64,000 nt of DNA from Sphingobium vermicomposti (GTDB lineage: Bacteria; Pseudomonadota; Alphaproteobacteria; Sphingomonadales; Sphingomonadaceae): positions 434,001-498,000 of the forward strand of contig NZ_JAASQR010000001.1 of assembly GCF_011762025.1 (NCBI RefSeq). The letters are read 5' to 3'. Numbering within the stretch: the stretch's first letter is position 1; each line of letters opens with the position of its first letter. The notes under the pieces are model-generated. The model had not been told where the DNA came from and did no database searches. It worked only from the letters and a program-made list of their open reading frames with translations. Position numbers and translations under genes: made by a program. Below are positions 7,879-15,691 of this stretch, piece after piece.

Positions 7879-9833
7879 TGGGTCCCGTTAATATGGAATT
7901 AGAAGCGCCTGTATCCCCGGCAAATGGATGTGAAATGACGGCAAGCGGTGACACGCACATAGGGGATGGACCCGGCGAGAAGGGCGAAAGCCAAGGGTTT
8001 GAGCTGGTGCCCGCCGAAATGCCGCTGGCCATGCCGGTTCAGGATTTCGGCGCGACCCCGCGCGATTTCCCGCGACGACCGTTGAACATCGACCAGGTGG
8101 CGCGCCGCATTCTGGTCGTGCTGCTGGCGCTGCTACCCGCGTCCATGGCGGCTCATGAGATGCGACGATCGATCGGCCTCGACGGCATTTCCGCGTGGGA
8201 AGGCGTCTACCTGGCCCTGTTCATTCCACTGTTTACCTGGATCGCCTTTGGCTTTGCCACCAGCCTGATCGGCTTTCTGATCCTGACCATGGGCAAAGGC
8301 GCGGGCGTGCGCCGCCATCATGTGCAGTTCGCGACGCCGCTGAAAGGGCGGACGGCGGTGCTGTTGCCGGTGTGCAACGAAGATTTTCAGGAGGTGCTGG
8401 ACCGGCTGTCGTTCATGGAAGGGTCGCTGACGCAGGTGATGGGCGGCGAACGGTTCGAATTTTTCATCCTGAGCGATTCCAACCCGGCCAATGGCGAGAT
8501 TGAGAAGCGCGCTTATCTGGACATCCGTGAAGGCTTTTCGCGCCCGGTCCACTACCGCCGCCGCGCGCTGAATGTCGGACGCAAGCCCGGCAACATCGCT
8601 GAATGGGTGGAGCGGTTCGGCGGCGGTTATGACTATATGATCGTGCTGGACGCGGACAGCGTGATGAGCGGGCAGACCATGGCCCGGCTGGCAGCCGACA
8701 TGGAACGGCATCCGCATGTCGGCCTGATCCAGACCGTGCCCACCGTCGTGGGCGCATCGACCTTTTTCGCGCGCTGGCAGCAATTCGCCAGCCGCCTGTT
8801 CGGCCCGATCTCCGCCGCGGGCATGATCTGGTGGGCGGGATCGGAAGGCATGTTCTGGGGTCATAATGCGATCCTGCGGACCAAGGCCTTTGCACAAAGT
8901 TGCGGCCTGCCCGAACTGCCGGGCCGCGCGCCATTTGGCGGTCATATCATGAGCCATGACATGATCGAGGCCGCACTGCTGCGCCGCCGTGGCTGGGACG
9001 TCCACATGGTGATGGCCGACGACAGTTTTGAGGAGTTTCCCCCGTCACTTCCCGACCTGGCGACCCGCGACCGGCGCTGGTGCCAGGGTAATATCCAGCA
9101 TGTGCCGCTGATTTCCAAAATCAAGGCGCTGCATCCGGTCAGCCGTTTTCAACTGCTGGTGGGCGCTTCGGCCTATTGCACGTCGCCCTTGTGGCTGGCG
9201 CTGATGCTGGTGGTGCTGGGCGGCGCGCTGGCCGGGGTGTGGCCGCCCAGCGCCATCCTGCCGTCGGGCGGGCTGCTGGCGCTGACGGCGGTTCTGCTGT
9301 TCGGGCCAAAGCTGCTGGCGATGCTATGGGCGATGGCAGACCCTGCCAGGCGCATCGGTTTTGGTGGCGCGGCGCGGATGAGCCGGGGGCTGATTACCGA
9401 CATCATATTGTCCATCCTGATGGCACCGGTGACGATGCTGACGCAGACCATCAACCTGTTTGGCATATTGATGGGCCGCAAGAGTGCGTGGAACGGCCAG
9501 ACCCGCGACCGCGACGGCATGGCGATGACGAGCGCGATCTGGTTGTTCAAATATCATATCATGCTGGGCGGTGGCTTGACCGTCCTGGCCGTGAAGGCAG
9601 GCACATCGGTCGGGTGGATGCTGCCGGTGGTCGCCGGGCTGCTGCTCGCGCCTTTCCTCGCGGCGCTGACCGCGCGCAAGGATCTGGGGCAAAGGGCCGC
9701 GCAAAGCGGGCTGTTTCAGGTGGCCGAGCCATGGTGGCGCACGCAAAATTATCAGCCGACCCGTCGTCGCCCGCTGTCGATTGACGATGCGCCGGTCAAG
9801 GCGTCGGGCATGATGCCACCGACGAAGAGTTGA
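7878..9833 (+). CDS. opgH: Glucans biosynthesis glucosyltransferase OpgH
   Basis: Membrane glycosyltransferase of family GT2 that polymerises UDP-glucose into the beta-1,2-glucan backbone and moves it to the periplasm. The 651-residue product (shorter than the ~850 of E. coli) has membrane segments around 78-95 and 110-138, the catalytic domain with VLDADS (about 256-261) and the Q/R-x-R-W-type motif RDRRWCQGN, and several C-terminal membrane helices (about 430-620). The ATG overlaps the opgG stop. Placement between flagellin and fliA is unusual but fits the known link between periplasmic glucans and motility. Confidence 0.92.
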   Translation: MGPVNMELEAPVSPANGCEMTASGDTHIGDGPGEKGESQGFELVPAEMPLAMPVQDFGATPRDFPRRPLNIDQVARRILVVLLALLPASMAAHEMRRSIGLDGISAWEGVYLALFIPLFTWIAFGFATSLIGFLILTMGKGAGVRRHHVQFATPLKGRTAVLLPVCNEDFQEVLDRLSFMEGSLTQVMGGERFEFFILSDSNPANGEIEKRAYLDIREGFSRPVHYRRRALNVGRKPGNIAEWVERFGGGYDYMIVLDADSVMSGQTMARLAADMERHPHVGLIQTVPTVVGASTFFARWQQFASRLFGPISAAGMIWWAGSEGMFWGHNAILRTKAFAQSCGLPELPGRAPFGGHIMSHDMIEAALLRRRGWDVHMVMADDSFEEFPPSLPDLATRDRRWCQGNIQHVPLISKIKALHPVSRFQLLVGASAYCTSPLWLALMLVVLGGALAGVWPPSAILPSGGLLALTAVLLFGPKLLAMLWAMADPARRIGFGGAARMSRGLITDIILSILMAPVTMLTQTINLFGILMGRKSAWNGQTRDRDGMAMTSAIWLFKYHIMLGGGLTVLAVKAGTSVGWMLPVVAGLLLAPFLAALTARKDLGQRAAQSGLFQVAEPWWRTQNYQPTRRRPLSIDDAPVKASGMMPPTKS

Positions 9834-9864
9834 AGGGATAGTCCCCATCTTGTCGGGGCGTTGA

Positions 9865-9892
9865 ACTGGGCTCCTGCCTGCGCAGGAGCACA
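9865..9892. repeat. GCTCCTGC...GCAGGAGC palindromic repeat
   Basis: GCTCCTGC (9870-9877), a CTGC loop and GCAGGAGC (9882-9889) make an 8-base-pair stem in the gap between the convergent opgH and fliA genes. The same unit occurs twice at 18972-19040. Here it may also serve as the terminator for the two converging transcripts. Confidence 0.65.
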
Positions 9893-9898
9893 ATCGCG

Positions 9899-10630
9899 TC
9901 AGTCCCAGTCGCGCAGCTTTTCCCGCAGCTTTTCAAGCGCCGCTTTCTTGATCTGGCACACGCGGGCCGCGCCGATGTCGAGCGCCTGGCCGATTTCTTC
10001 CAGGTTCAGTTCTTCGACAAAATAGAGCTGGAGCACCAGGGCTTCCCGCTGCGGTAGTTCGCCGATGCAGGTGGCGAGAGCCGCCTTTAGCGATTCGCGC
10101 TCCATCACATCGTCCGCCCTGTCCTCGACATCGGCGAACCACATGGACTGGTCGGAATAGACTTCGTCCATGCTGGTATGCTGGACCATTTCCGCGCCGT
10201 CGGCGAGTTCGCGATAAGCTGCAGCTTCCATCCCCATTTCGGCGGCCATTTCGGCCTCCAGCGGCGCACGGCCCAGCCGCTGTTCCAGTCTGGCGCGGGC
10301 AGACGAAAGCTGCTTGCGGTTCGCCATCGCTGACCGCGCAATCGTCGCCTGTCGCCGCAAATGGTCGATCATCGCACCGCGCACCCGCAGCTGCGCGTAG
10401 GAAGCAAAGCCTAGGCCGCGATCTTCAAAACTGTTGGCGGACTCTACCAGCGCGACCATGCCGATCTGCAAAAGATCCTCGATCTCAATTGCGGTCGATA
10501 CGCGGCCATGGACATGCCAGGCGATCTTGCGCACCAGCGGCATGTAGCGCCGGGCGAGCTGTTCAGGACTATTATTCGACCGGCCATAGGTATTGGCATC
10601 GGAACCAGCAACGACCTTCTTCATGAACAT
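9899..10630 (-). CDS. fliA: Flagellar sigma factor FliA (sigma-28)
   Basis: RNA polymerase sigma factor for late flagellar genes. The 243-residue product has region 2 (LARRYMPLVRKIAW, IEDLLQIGMVAL, FASYAQLRVRGAMIDHLR), region 3 (about 105-150) and a region 4 helix-turn-helix (NLEEIGQALDIGAARVCQIKKAALEKLR) at the end. The start at 10630 has GGAG eight bases upstream. It follows flhA on the same strand across a structured spacer. Its target promoters are visible before the flagellin gene and flgM, and its inhibitor FlgM is encoded 4 kb away. Confidence 0.96.
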   Translation of the reverse strand: MFMKKVVAGSDANTYGRSNNSPEQLARRYMPLVRKIAWHVHGRVSTAIEIEDLLQIGMVALVESANSFEDRGLGFASYAQLRVRGAMIDHLRRQATIARSAMANRKQLSSARARLEQRLGRAPLEAEMAAEMGMEAAAYRELADGAEMVQHTSMDEVYSDQSMWFADVEDRADDVMERESLKAALATCIGELPQREALVLQLYFVEELNLEEIGQALDIGAARVCQIKKAALEKLREKLRDWD

Positions 10631-10647
10631 GGGTCAGGCTCCACAAA

Positions 10648-10689
10648 GCGATTTCGAGGAAAATGGGTATTTTCCGGCTTGGAAATCGC
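10648..10689 (-). promoter_or_regulatory. Two-tier hairpin in the fliA leader
   Basis: An outer stem GCGATTTC/GAAATCGC (10648-10655 with 10682-10689) encloses an inner stem GGAAAAT/ATTTTCC (10658-10664 with 10669-10675). It ends seven bases before the fliA ribosome site region, so it could tune fliA translation or mRNA stability. The function is inferred. Confidence 0.45.
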
Positions 10690-10704
10690 GGCAACAAATA
10701 AGCA

Positions 10705-10737
10705 CATAAGGCCGTTCTTCATCTTCACGGCCTTATG
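10705..10737 (-). terminator. Hairpin at the flhA 3' end
   Basis: CATAAGGCCGT (10705-10715) and ACGGCCTTATG (10727-10737) form a perfect 11-base-pair stem that includes the flhA stop codon. On the minus strand it is followed by a loosely T-rich stretch (TGCTTATTTG). It may attenuate read-through into fliA or protect the flhA mRNA end. Confidence 0.5.
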
Positions 10738-12868
10738 CGACGCGTTCGCGGCCAGAAACGGTTTCGCGGGGCAGCGGATCGTGGCGCGGCGCGGGCCGCT
10801 GATCGCCGCCGACGACGGCGACGACTTCCACGCCCTTGCCATCGGGAATTTCCAGGAAGGACAGCACCGGCGTTTCAGGCAGGTGCGGTTTGAACAGGCG
10901 GGCGAGCGCGCGACGGGCAACTGGCGAGGTGACAATGGCGAAGTTGCGCGCCTGCCCCATGATCGGGCGAGCGGCCTGCACCACCGCTTCGATAATGCGG
11001 TTCGCGAGCGCGGGTTCGATCGGATGCCGGGCATCGCCAGCGACGCGCATCGCCTGGGCGAGCAGTGCTTCCAGGTCGCCGTCCAGCGTGATGACCGGCA
11101 ACGGCATCTTCACCGGCACAAGGCCCTGGATGATCAGCGCACCGATACGCTGGCGGACGGCTTCGACAAGCTGTTCGTGGTTCATGTCGGGCCGGGCGGC
11201 ATCGACCATCGCTTCACAGACGCGGCGGAAATCCTTGAGCGCGATGCCTTCGGACAGCAGCGCACGGCACAGCGCGGAAATCTGCGTGAGGCTGAGCGTT
11301 CCGGGCGTCAGGCCTTCGACCAGCTGGGGCGCGGCGTCCTTGAGGTTGTCGAGGAGCTTGCGCGCTTCGTCCAGGCCGAACATCTCGCTGGCGTTCATCG
11401 CGATCAGCTGGTTGAGGTGAGTGGCGACGACCGTCGGGGGATCGACCACGGTATAGCCCGCGACTACAGCTTCGCTACGCTGGGCGGCAGAAATCCATAC
11501 GGCGTCAAGGCCGAAGGTCGGGTCCTTGGCTTCGCGGCCCGACACCACGCCTTCCAGCGCGCCACTGTCGAGCGCGAGCAGGTCGTCGGGATAAATCTCA
11601 TCCTCGCCGACGACGACGCCTGCGATGGTGATGCGATACTGATTGGGCTCCAGCGCCAGATTGTCCTTCACGCGGACCATCGGCACGACAAAGCCCAGCT
11701 CCTTCGACAACTGGCGGCGAATGCCGGTGATGCGGGCCATCAGGGGCGCGCCCTTGCGCTCGTCAACCAGGCTGATGAGGCCGTAGCCGATTTCCAGCCC
11801 CAGGATCGCGCCGTCCGAAACGTCATTCCATTCGATGAGCGCGGGATTGGCGGGTTCCGGCATCGGCGCGGGTTCGGCTGCCTTGGCCTTTGCACTTTTG
11901 CGCAGGTGCCAGGCGATATAGCCCGCAACCGCTGCGGCGGGCAGGATGATCATGTGCGGCATGCCGGGCAGGATGCCCAGGAAGGTCAAGATCGCGGCCA
12001 CCGGCACCCAGGACTTGCCCGATCCGAACTGGCTGGTGATCTGGTCCGACAGCTCCTGCTCGCTGCCGACGCGGGTCACGATGGCGGCGGCGGCGATGGA
12101 AAGCAGCAGCGCGGGAACCTGTGCCACCAGCGCGTCGCCGATGGCCAGGATGATGTAGGTTTGCGCCGCTTCGCCCATGCTGAGGCCATGGCTGACCACG
12201 CCCAGGATGATGCCGCCGACGATATTGATGACCAGGATCAGGATGCCCGCAACGGCGTCGCCCTTCACGAATTTCGACGCACCGTCCATGGAGCCGTAGA
12301 AATCCGCTTCGGTCGAAACTTCGCGGCGGCGGATTTTGGCTTCTTCGGGCGTCATCAGGCCCGCGTTGAGGTCGGCGTCGATCGCCATCTGCTTGCCGGG
12401 CAAAGCGTCCAGGGTGAAGCGCGCGCTGACTTCCGACACGCGGCCCGCGCCCTTGGTGATGACGACCAGGTTGATGATCATCAGGATCGCGAAGACAAAG
12501 ATGCCCACGACATAGTCGCCGCCGATCAGGAAGTGACCGAAGGCTTCGATGACATGCCCCGCCGCGTCGGAACCCTCGTGCCCGCTGACGAGCACGACGC
12601 GGGTCGAGGCGACGTTCAGCGCCAACCGCAGCAAGGTCGCGAACAGCAGCACCGTCGGAAAACTGGAAAAATCAAGCGGCTTGGCGGCATTGAGCGCCAC
12701 CATCAGGACCGCAAGGCTGATCATGATGTTGGTGATGAACCCCAGGTCCAGCATGAATGCGGGCACCGGCACCATCATGAACAGGACGACCATCAGCGTG
12801 GCGACAGGCAGCACCGCTCCCTTGGCGGCGCTCGTCCAGATCTTCGCTTTGACTTGGGCGGGAGTCAT
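10733..12868 (-). CDS. flhA: Flagellar export gate protein FlhA
   Basis: Membrane core of the flagellar type III export gate, which uses the proton gradient and docks chaperone-substrate complexes. The 711-residue product has about eight N-terminal membrane helices (to about residue 330), with the conserved FHIPEP-family blocks MISLAVLMVALN, FPTVLLFATLLRLALNVASTR and PGKQMAIDADLNAGL, and a large cytosolic C-terminal domain with the LEPN, VVDPPTVVATHL and MNHEQLVEAVR segments. It starts 10 bases after the transglycosylase gene and is probably read from the sigma-54 promoter at 13746-13760. Confidence 0.97.
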   Translation of the reverse strand: MTPAQVKAKIWTSAAKGAVLPVATLMVVLFMMVPVPAFMLDLGFITNIMISLAVLMVALNAAKPLDFSSFPTVLLFATLLRLALNVASTRVVLVSGHEGSDAAGHVIEAFGHFLIGGDYVVGIFVFAILMIINLVVITKGAGRVSEVSARFTLDALPGKQMAIDADLNAGLMTPEEAKIRRREVSTEADFYGSMDGASKFVKGDAVAGILILVINIVGGIILGVVSHGLSMGEAAQTYIILAIGDALVAQVPALLLSIAAAAIVTRVGSEQELSDQITSQFGSGKSWVPVAAILTFLGILPGMPHMIILPAAAVAGYIAWHLRKSAKAKAAEPAPMPEPANPALIEWNDVSDGAILGLEIGYGLISLVDERKGAPLMARITGIRRQLSKELGFVVPMVRVKDNLALEPNQYRITIAGVVVGEDEIYPDDLLALDSGALEGVVSGREAKDPTFGLDAVWISAAQRSEAVVAGYTVVDPPTVVATHLNQLIAMNASEMFGLDEARKLLDNLKDAAPQLVEGLTPGTLSLTQISALCRALLSEGIALKDFRRVCEAMVDAARPDMNHEQLVEAVRQRIGALIIQGLVPVKMPLPVITLDGDLEALLAQAMRVAGDARHPIEPALANRIIEAVVQAARPIMGQARNFAIVTSPVARRALARLFKPHLPETPVLSFLEIPDGKGVEVVAVVGGDQRPAPRHDPLPRETVSGRERVA

Positions 12869-12877
12869 AATGGGCCG

Positions 12878-13711
12878 TTACCTTCCGAGGGTGGCAAGCA
12901 TGAGATAGGCGAGACGCGCCGTTTGCGGATTGGGCCGGACGCTGACGTCGGCGGCATTCGCAAGGCGCTGGGTTTCGATCCGCACATAGTCGGCGGGCTG
13001 CACGGTCTTCGCGCCTTCGGGCAGCGCAGCGTCCGAACCGTTGGCGGCATAACGGATGGGTCCGGTGTCGATCGAATCGACGCCCTTCTGCAGCTTGGCG
13101 GCGAAGCGGTCGCGAATTTCGGCGAAGTTGCGGGCATTGCCCGAACGATCGTAGAAGATGGATCGGTTTGCCCGTGCGGCTGCCGGAAACATCGACGCTG
13201 CGGGTGCACCGGGCGCGCGATCATGGGCCGACAGAAACTTGCTCGCCCCGCCCACGCCCAGGAAATGGGCGAGGTAGAGATCGACCGGCTCAGCCTCTCG
13301 ACCGAGGCGCTGTTCCAGATAGGCCTTGTTGTCCGCCGCATGCTGGGCGGCCATGACCGACGCGGTTTCGGGATGGTTGCGCAGATCGAGTATCTGCTGG
13401 CGCATTTCAGGATCGGCGACATGATAGCGGCCGTTCGGGGTGCGGCTGATCATGTCAGACGCCCAGCCCAGGCCATATTCGCTGCCATGCTTGTCGACGA
13501 CGGCGAGCCAGCTTTGATCGATGAATTGATAAAGGCCCCGCGCCGACGACGTGCTGGCGCGCGCAGTGGGATTGAGGCTGCTTTCGACCTTGGCCTGGCC
13601 CAGCAGATAGGCGAAGTCCACGCCCGTTCTGCGGCTGGCCATGGCGATCGCGTTGGTCACGCGGTTGCCGGTCGAAGCGCCTGTCGCTGATATGTCTGCA
13701 AAAGCCGACAA
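12878..13711 (-). CDS. Flagellar lytic transglycosylase (SltF-like)
   Basis: Peptidoglycan lytic transglycosylase of the SLT family that presumably opens the cell wall for the rod, doing the job of the muramidase domain missing from FlgJ here. The catalytic glutamate is in GQAKVESSLNP and the fold marker is ARGLYQFIDQSW. No clear signal peptide is visible, so the export route is unknown. I choose a TTG start at 13711 (277 residues) because AAAGGGGA lies eight bases upstream and the predicted sigma-54 transcript starts near 13734. The ATG at 13741 would lie upstream of that transcript and has no ribosome site. Rhodobacter SltF is the nearest described analogue. Confidence 0.85.
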   Translation of the reverse strand: MSAFADISATGASTGNRVTNAIAMASRRTGVDFAYLLGQAKVESSLNPTARASTSSARGLYQFIDQSWLAVVDKHGSEYGLGWASDMISRTPNGRYHVADPEMRQQILDLRNHPETASVMAAQHAADNKAYLEQRLGREAEPVDLYLAHFLGVGGASKFLSAHDRAPGAPAASMFPAAARANRSIFYDRSGNARNFAEIRDRFAAKLQKGVDSIDTGPIRYAANGSDAALPEGAKTVQPADYVRIETQRLANAADVSVRPNPQTARLAYLMLATLGR

Positions 13712-13745
13712 TGAAAAATCCCCTTTGGTACCGGGGATCATTAGA

Positions 13746-13760
13746 GCAAGGCTTATGCCA
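13746..13760 (-). promoter_or_regulatory. Sigma-54 promoter of the transglycosylase-flhA-fliA unit
   Basis: Read on the minus strand: TGGCAT-AAGCC-TTGC, one base from the TGGCAC-N5-TTGC consensus and with the required GG-N10-GC spacing. The predicted transcript would start near 13734. Confidence 0.7.
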
Positions 13761-13810
13761 AGATTTGGTTAACGCGCGCTCCATAAATATTGATGGCGCG
13801 TTCAGCATGA

Positions 13811-13838
13811 AAAGAAAAAGGCGCCTCTGGGGCGCCTT
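13811..13838 (-). terminator. Intrinsic terminator after flgN
   Basis: On the minus strand AAGGCGCC (13838-13831), a five-base loop and GGCGCCTT (13825-13818) are followed by TTTCTTT. It is a classical rho-independent terminator for the flgA-flgM-flgN transcript. Confidence 0.85.
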
Positions 13839-13852
13839 GTTCATACCAAAAA

Positions 13853-13927
13853 CCGTTCGGGCTGAGCGTGTCGAAGCCATGTCCTTCTTCAGGAAGAAGA
13901 GCCCTTCGACGAGCTCAGGGCGAACGG
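13853..13927. repeat. Sphingomonad-type palindromic repeat, copy 1
   Basis: Begins CCGTTCGGGCTGAGCGTGTC and ends with the inverted form GAGCTCAGGGCGAACGG; the arms flank a short A/T-richer centre. It is one of three units in the window (others at 20693-20771 and 21487-21566). This copy is intergenic, between the terminator after flgN and flgN itself. Confidence 0.8.
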
Positions 13928-13949
13928 AGGGGAGATAGGATTGAGGGCC

Positions 13950-14258
13950 TTACCGCCCGTAAACCAGCGGCGCCTGTGTCGATCCATGTGCTGCCAGCAG
14001 CGACAGTCGCTGACCGGCATGATCCGTCAGCACATTGATTCGCACTCTTGCGGCTTCGATCAGGGGAAGCAGTGCCGTCACCCGCGCGCGTATGGCGTCA
14101 TCGGCGCGCCACGCACCGATCGCGCGCACGGCGGCAGCGCAACGGCTCACCCGGCTCGCGGCTGCGTCGATCGTCGTCACGTCGGTGCCGTCGAGCGCCA
14201 CGCGCAGCTCCTCGAAGGCTGAGAAGAGATCATCCAACGCTGCAACACCGAGCGGCAT
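13950..14258 (-). CDS. Probable flagellar chaperone FlgN
   Basis: A 102-residue, mostly helical protein with alanine-rich heptad-like spacing, two frames downstream of flgM and ending the flgA-flgM-flgN run. In other flagellar clusters the gene in this place encodes FlgN, the export chaperone of the hook-junction proteins FlgK and FlgL, both encoded here. The sequence itself has no motif that proves this, so the name rests mainly on position, size and helical character. Confidence 0.55.
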   Translation of the reverse strand: MPLGVAALDDLFSAFEELRVALDGTDVTTIDAAASRVSRCAAAVRAIGAWRADDAIRARVTALLPLIEAARVRINVLTDHAGQRLSLLAAHGSTQAPLVYGR

Positions 14259-14266
14259 GGCCAGGA

Positions 14267-14545
14267 TTACCCGTTGATCGGCAGGTCGAGCGCGAGCATC
14301 TTGTCCGCGATCACAGCCGGATCGACCGGATAATTGCCCGCAGCGATGGCGGCCTTGATCGCGGCGACGCGGTCCATATCAACCGGCGCGCCTTCGGCGG
14401 CCATGCGAGCAGCCGGACTGGCCGATGCTGAAAATGACGACACGATTGACGACCCCTTGTCGGAAAAGCTCCGCGTTTTGCCGCTGTCCCGCAGGCGGGA
14501 AGCTTCTATCGCGGCGCTCACATTCTGGCCGACAGATTTGATCAT
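14267..14545 (-). CDS. flgM: Anti-sigma-28 factor FlgM
   Basis: Binds and inhibits FliA until the hook is complete, then leaves through the flagellum. The 92-residue product has a disordered serine-rich N-terminal half and the conserved C-terminal sigma-binding helices (RVAAIKAAIAAGNYPVDP and IADKMLALDL). The open frame extends upstream to 14710 but that part is antisense-like; ATG at 14545 with AGGA upstream gives the normal FlgM size and sits just behind a sigma-28 promoter. Followed by the flgN candidate. Confidence 0.9.
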   Translation of the reverse strand: MIKSVGQNVSAAIEASRLRDSGKTRSFSDKGSSIVSSFSASASPAARMAAEGAPVDMDRVAAIKAAIAAGNYPVDPAVIADKMLALDLPING

Positions 14546-14578
14546 GGCTTGCAATCCTTCATTCGTCCCGCCCAGTCT

Positions 14579-14605
14579 ATAACGGCCAGGTTCAAAAATC
14601 ATTAA
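14579..14605 (-). promoter_or_regulatory. Sigma-28 promoter of flgM
   Basis: Minus strand: TTAATGAT (14605-14598), an 11-base spacer, then GCCGTTAT (14586-14579), the same -10 octamer and spacing as the flagellin promoter. It overlaps the end of flgA and would start a transcript about 27 bases before the flgM ATG. Confidence 0.65.
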
Positions 14606-15134
14606 ATCCCGGAATTCGCACGGTGCCCATTTCGACCACCTGCGCCAGAACGGGCGCTGACTTTCTGTCTTCACGCACGCGGATGGTATCGCCGACCGCG
14701 CCGTCTTCATCCGCGACCATGACGCGCGACACGCTGAAACTGCTGTTGCCCGCGATCAGTTGAACCGGGTCGCCCCGCTTTACCACCATTTCGCGCTGGA
14801 CCGGGCGAGCGGTCGCGCCATAGCGCGCCGCTGGGGTCGCCGCAGCAGCGCCGCCGCCAAGCGGCACGCGAACGCGCCAGCCAAGCGTGTCGCATTTCAC
14901 GATCGCCGCGCCGAATACCGGCCCTTCGACGCTGGGAAGGGATGGACAGGCCGCCAGCCGCAGCCGCCGGTCGACCGGAGCCATGGGTCCGCCCGGTTCG
15001 CCGATCCCGGCCCCGACGGTCATCGCGACCAGGCCATCGAGACGGTCCAGATTTTCAAACTTCTGCTGTGCCAGCGCAGGCTGGGCACAGGCTGCTGACA
15101 GCGCAAAGATGGCGATCAGGGGCAGCTTGGTCAC
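14592..15134 (-). CDS. flgA: Flagellar P-ring assembly chaperone FlgA
   Basis: Periplasmic chaperone that helps FlgI form the P-ring. The 180-residue product has a Sec signal peptide (residues 1-22, cleaved after ALA), an N-terminal domain and a C-terminal SAF domain (VVKRGDPVQLIAGNSSFSVS, then GDTIRVRE and a final GTVRIPG). The start is GTG with GGAGAAG five bases upstream. It lies 65 bases after the small motB-like gene. Confidence 0.92.
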   Translation of the reverse strand: MTKLPLIAIFALSAACAQPALAQQKFENLDRLDGLVAMTVGAGIGEPGGPMAPVDRRLRLAACPSLPSVEGPVFGAAIVKCDTLGWRVRVPLGGGAAAATPAARYGATARPVQREMVVKRGDPVQLIAGNSSFSVSRVMVADEDGAVGDTIRVREDRKSAPVLAQVVEMGTVRIPGFNDF

Positions 15135-15199
15135 AGGACTTCTCCGAATGCGGGCAGATTCATGCCACGCATTAAGCAGTGACCATGGCTAATAATTCG

Positions 15200-15691
15200 T
15201 TAACGCGACGGCGCGCGCTGCCCGACACGAATGACCTGCCCCTTGCCCGTGTCGCCATCCATTTGGTCAAGACCCCGGATGCGCAGCCGGTCATCGGCCA
15301 GCCCCTGCGCCTTCAGTTCACGCGCGACCGCGCCCAGCCTTGCCGCAGCCAGATCCCATGGATCGAACCGCCGCCGCGCAGGGTCGGTGCCCTGGCTGCT
15401 GATGTCGATCCTGCCGCCGCTGGACCGCAGGCCAGCCGTTGCCCGTGCGATGGCCGCCCTGCCCTGGTTGGACAGCAGCGCTTCATCCGGCAGGAACAAT
15501 GTCGCCGCCCGCCATTCGATGACCGAACTGGCCGTGCGTCCGCCAAATTGCTGGCGCACCTGGGCGAGCATGCCGTCGCGCTTTTGCCCGCTCGCCTGCA
15601 ACAGGATGAAAAAGCCGAGCAGCAGCAGCAGCAGGTCGGCGAAGCTGACGGCCCAGCGGTTGCGCCGGGCCTGCGATGCCATGGCGGTCAT
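15200..15691 (-). CDS. Compact MotB-like stator protein
   Basis: A 163-residue membrane protein with the MotB layout in short form: basic N-terminus, one membrane helix with the proton-binding-type aspartate (FADLLLLLLGFFILL, Asp19), then a periplasmic OmpA-like domain that is degenerate (SSQGTD in place of the usual GHTD, but a recognisable AAARLGAVARELKAQGL helix). It overlaps the motA-like gene by ATGA. It is less than half the length of the second MotB at 26200-27255. It may be an accessory or speed-tuning stator; TolR/ExbD-like use is an alternative. Confidence 0.75.
   Translation of the reverse strand: MTAMASQARRNRWAVSFADLLLLLLGFFILLQASGQKRDGMLAQVRQQFGGRTASSVIEWRAATLFLPDEALLSNQGRAAIARATAGLRSSGGRIDISSQGTDPARRRFDPWDLAAARLGAVARELKAQGLADDRLRIRGLDQMDGDTGKGQVIRVGQRAPSR

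Noticed and set aside
10508..13690. 1060-codon open frame antisense to flhA and the transglycosylase gene
   Set aside because: Very rich in His, Asp and Arg as expected for an antisense frame; the minus-strand genes are certain.
13712..13741. ATG at 13741 as start of the transglycosylase
   Set aside because: No ribosome site, and it lies upstream of the predicted sigma-54 transcript start; TTG 13711 is better supported.
15140..15165. Sigma-54-like TGGCAT...CTGC upstream of flgA (minus strand)
   Set aside because: GG and GC are nine, not ten, bases apart, and the -12 element is poor.
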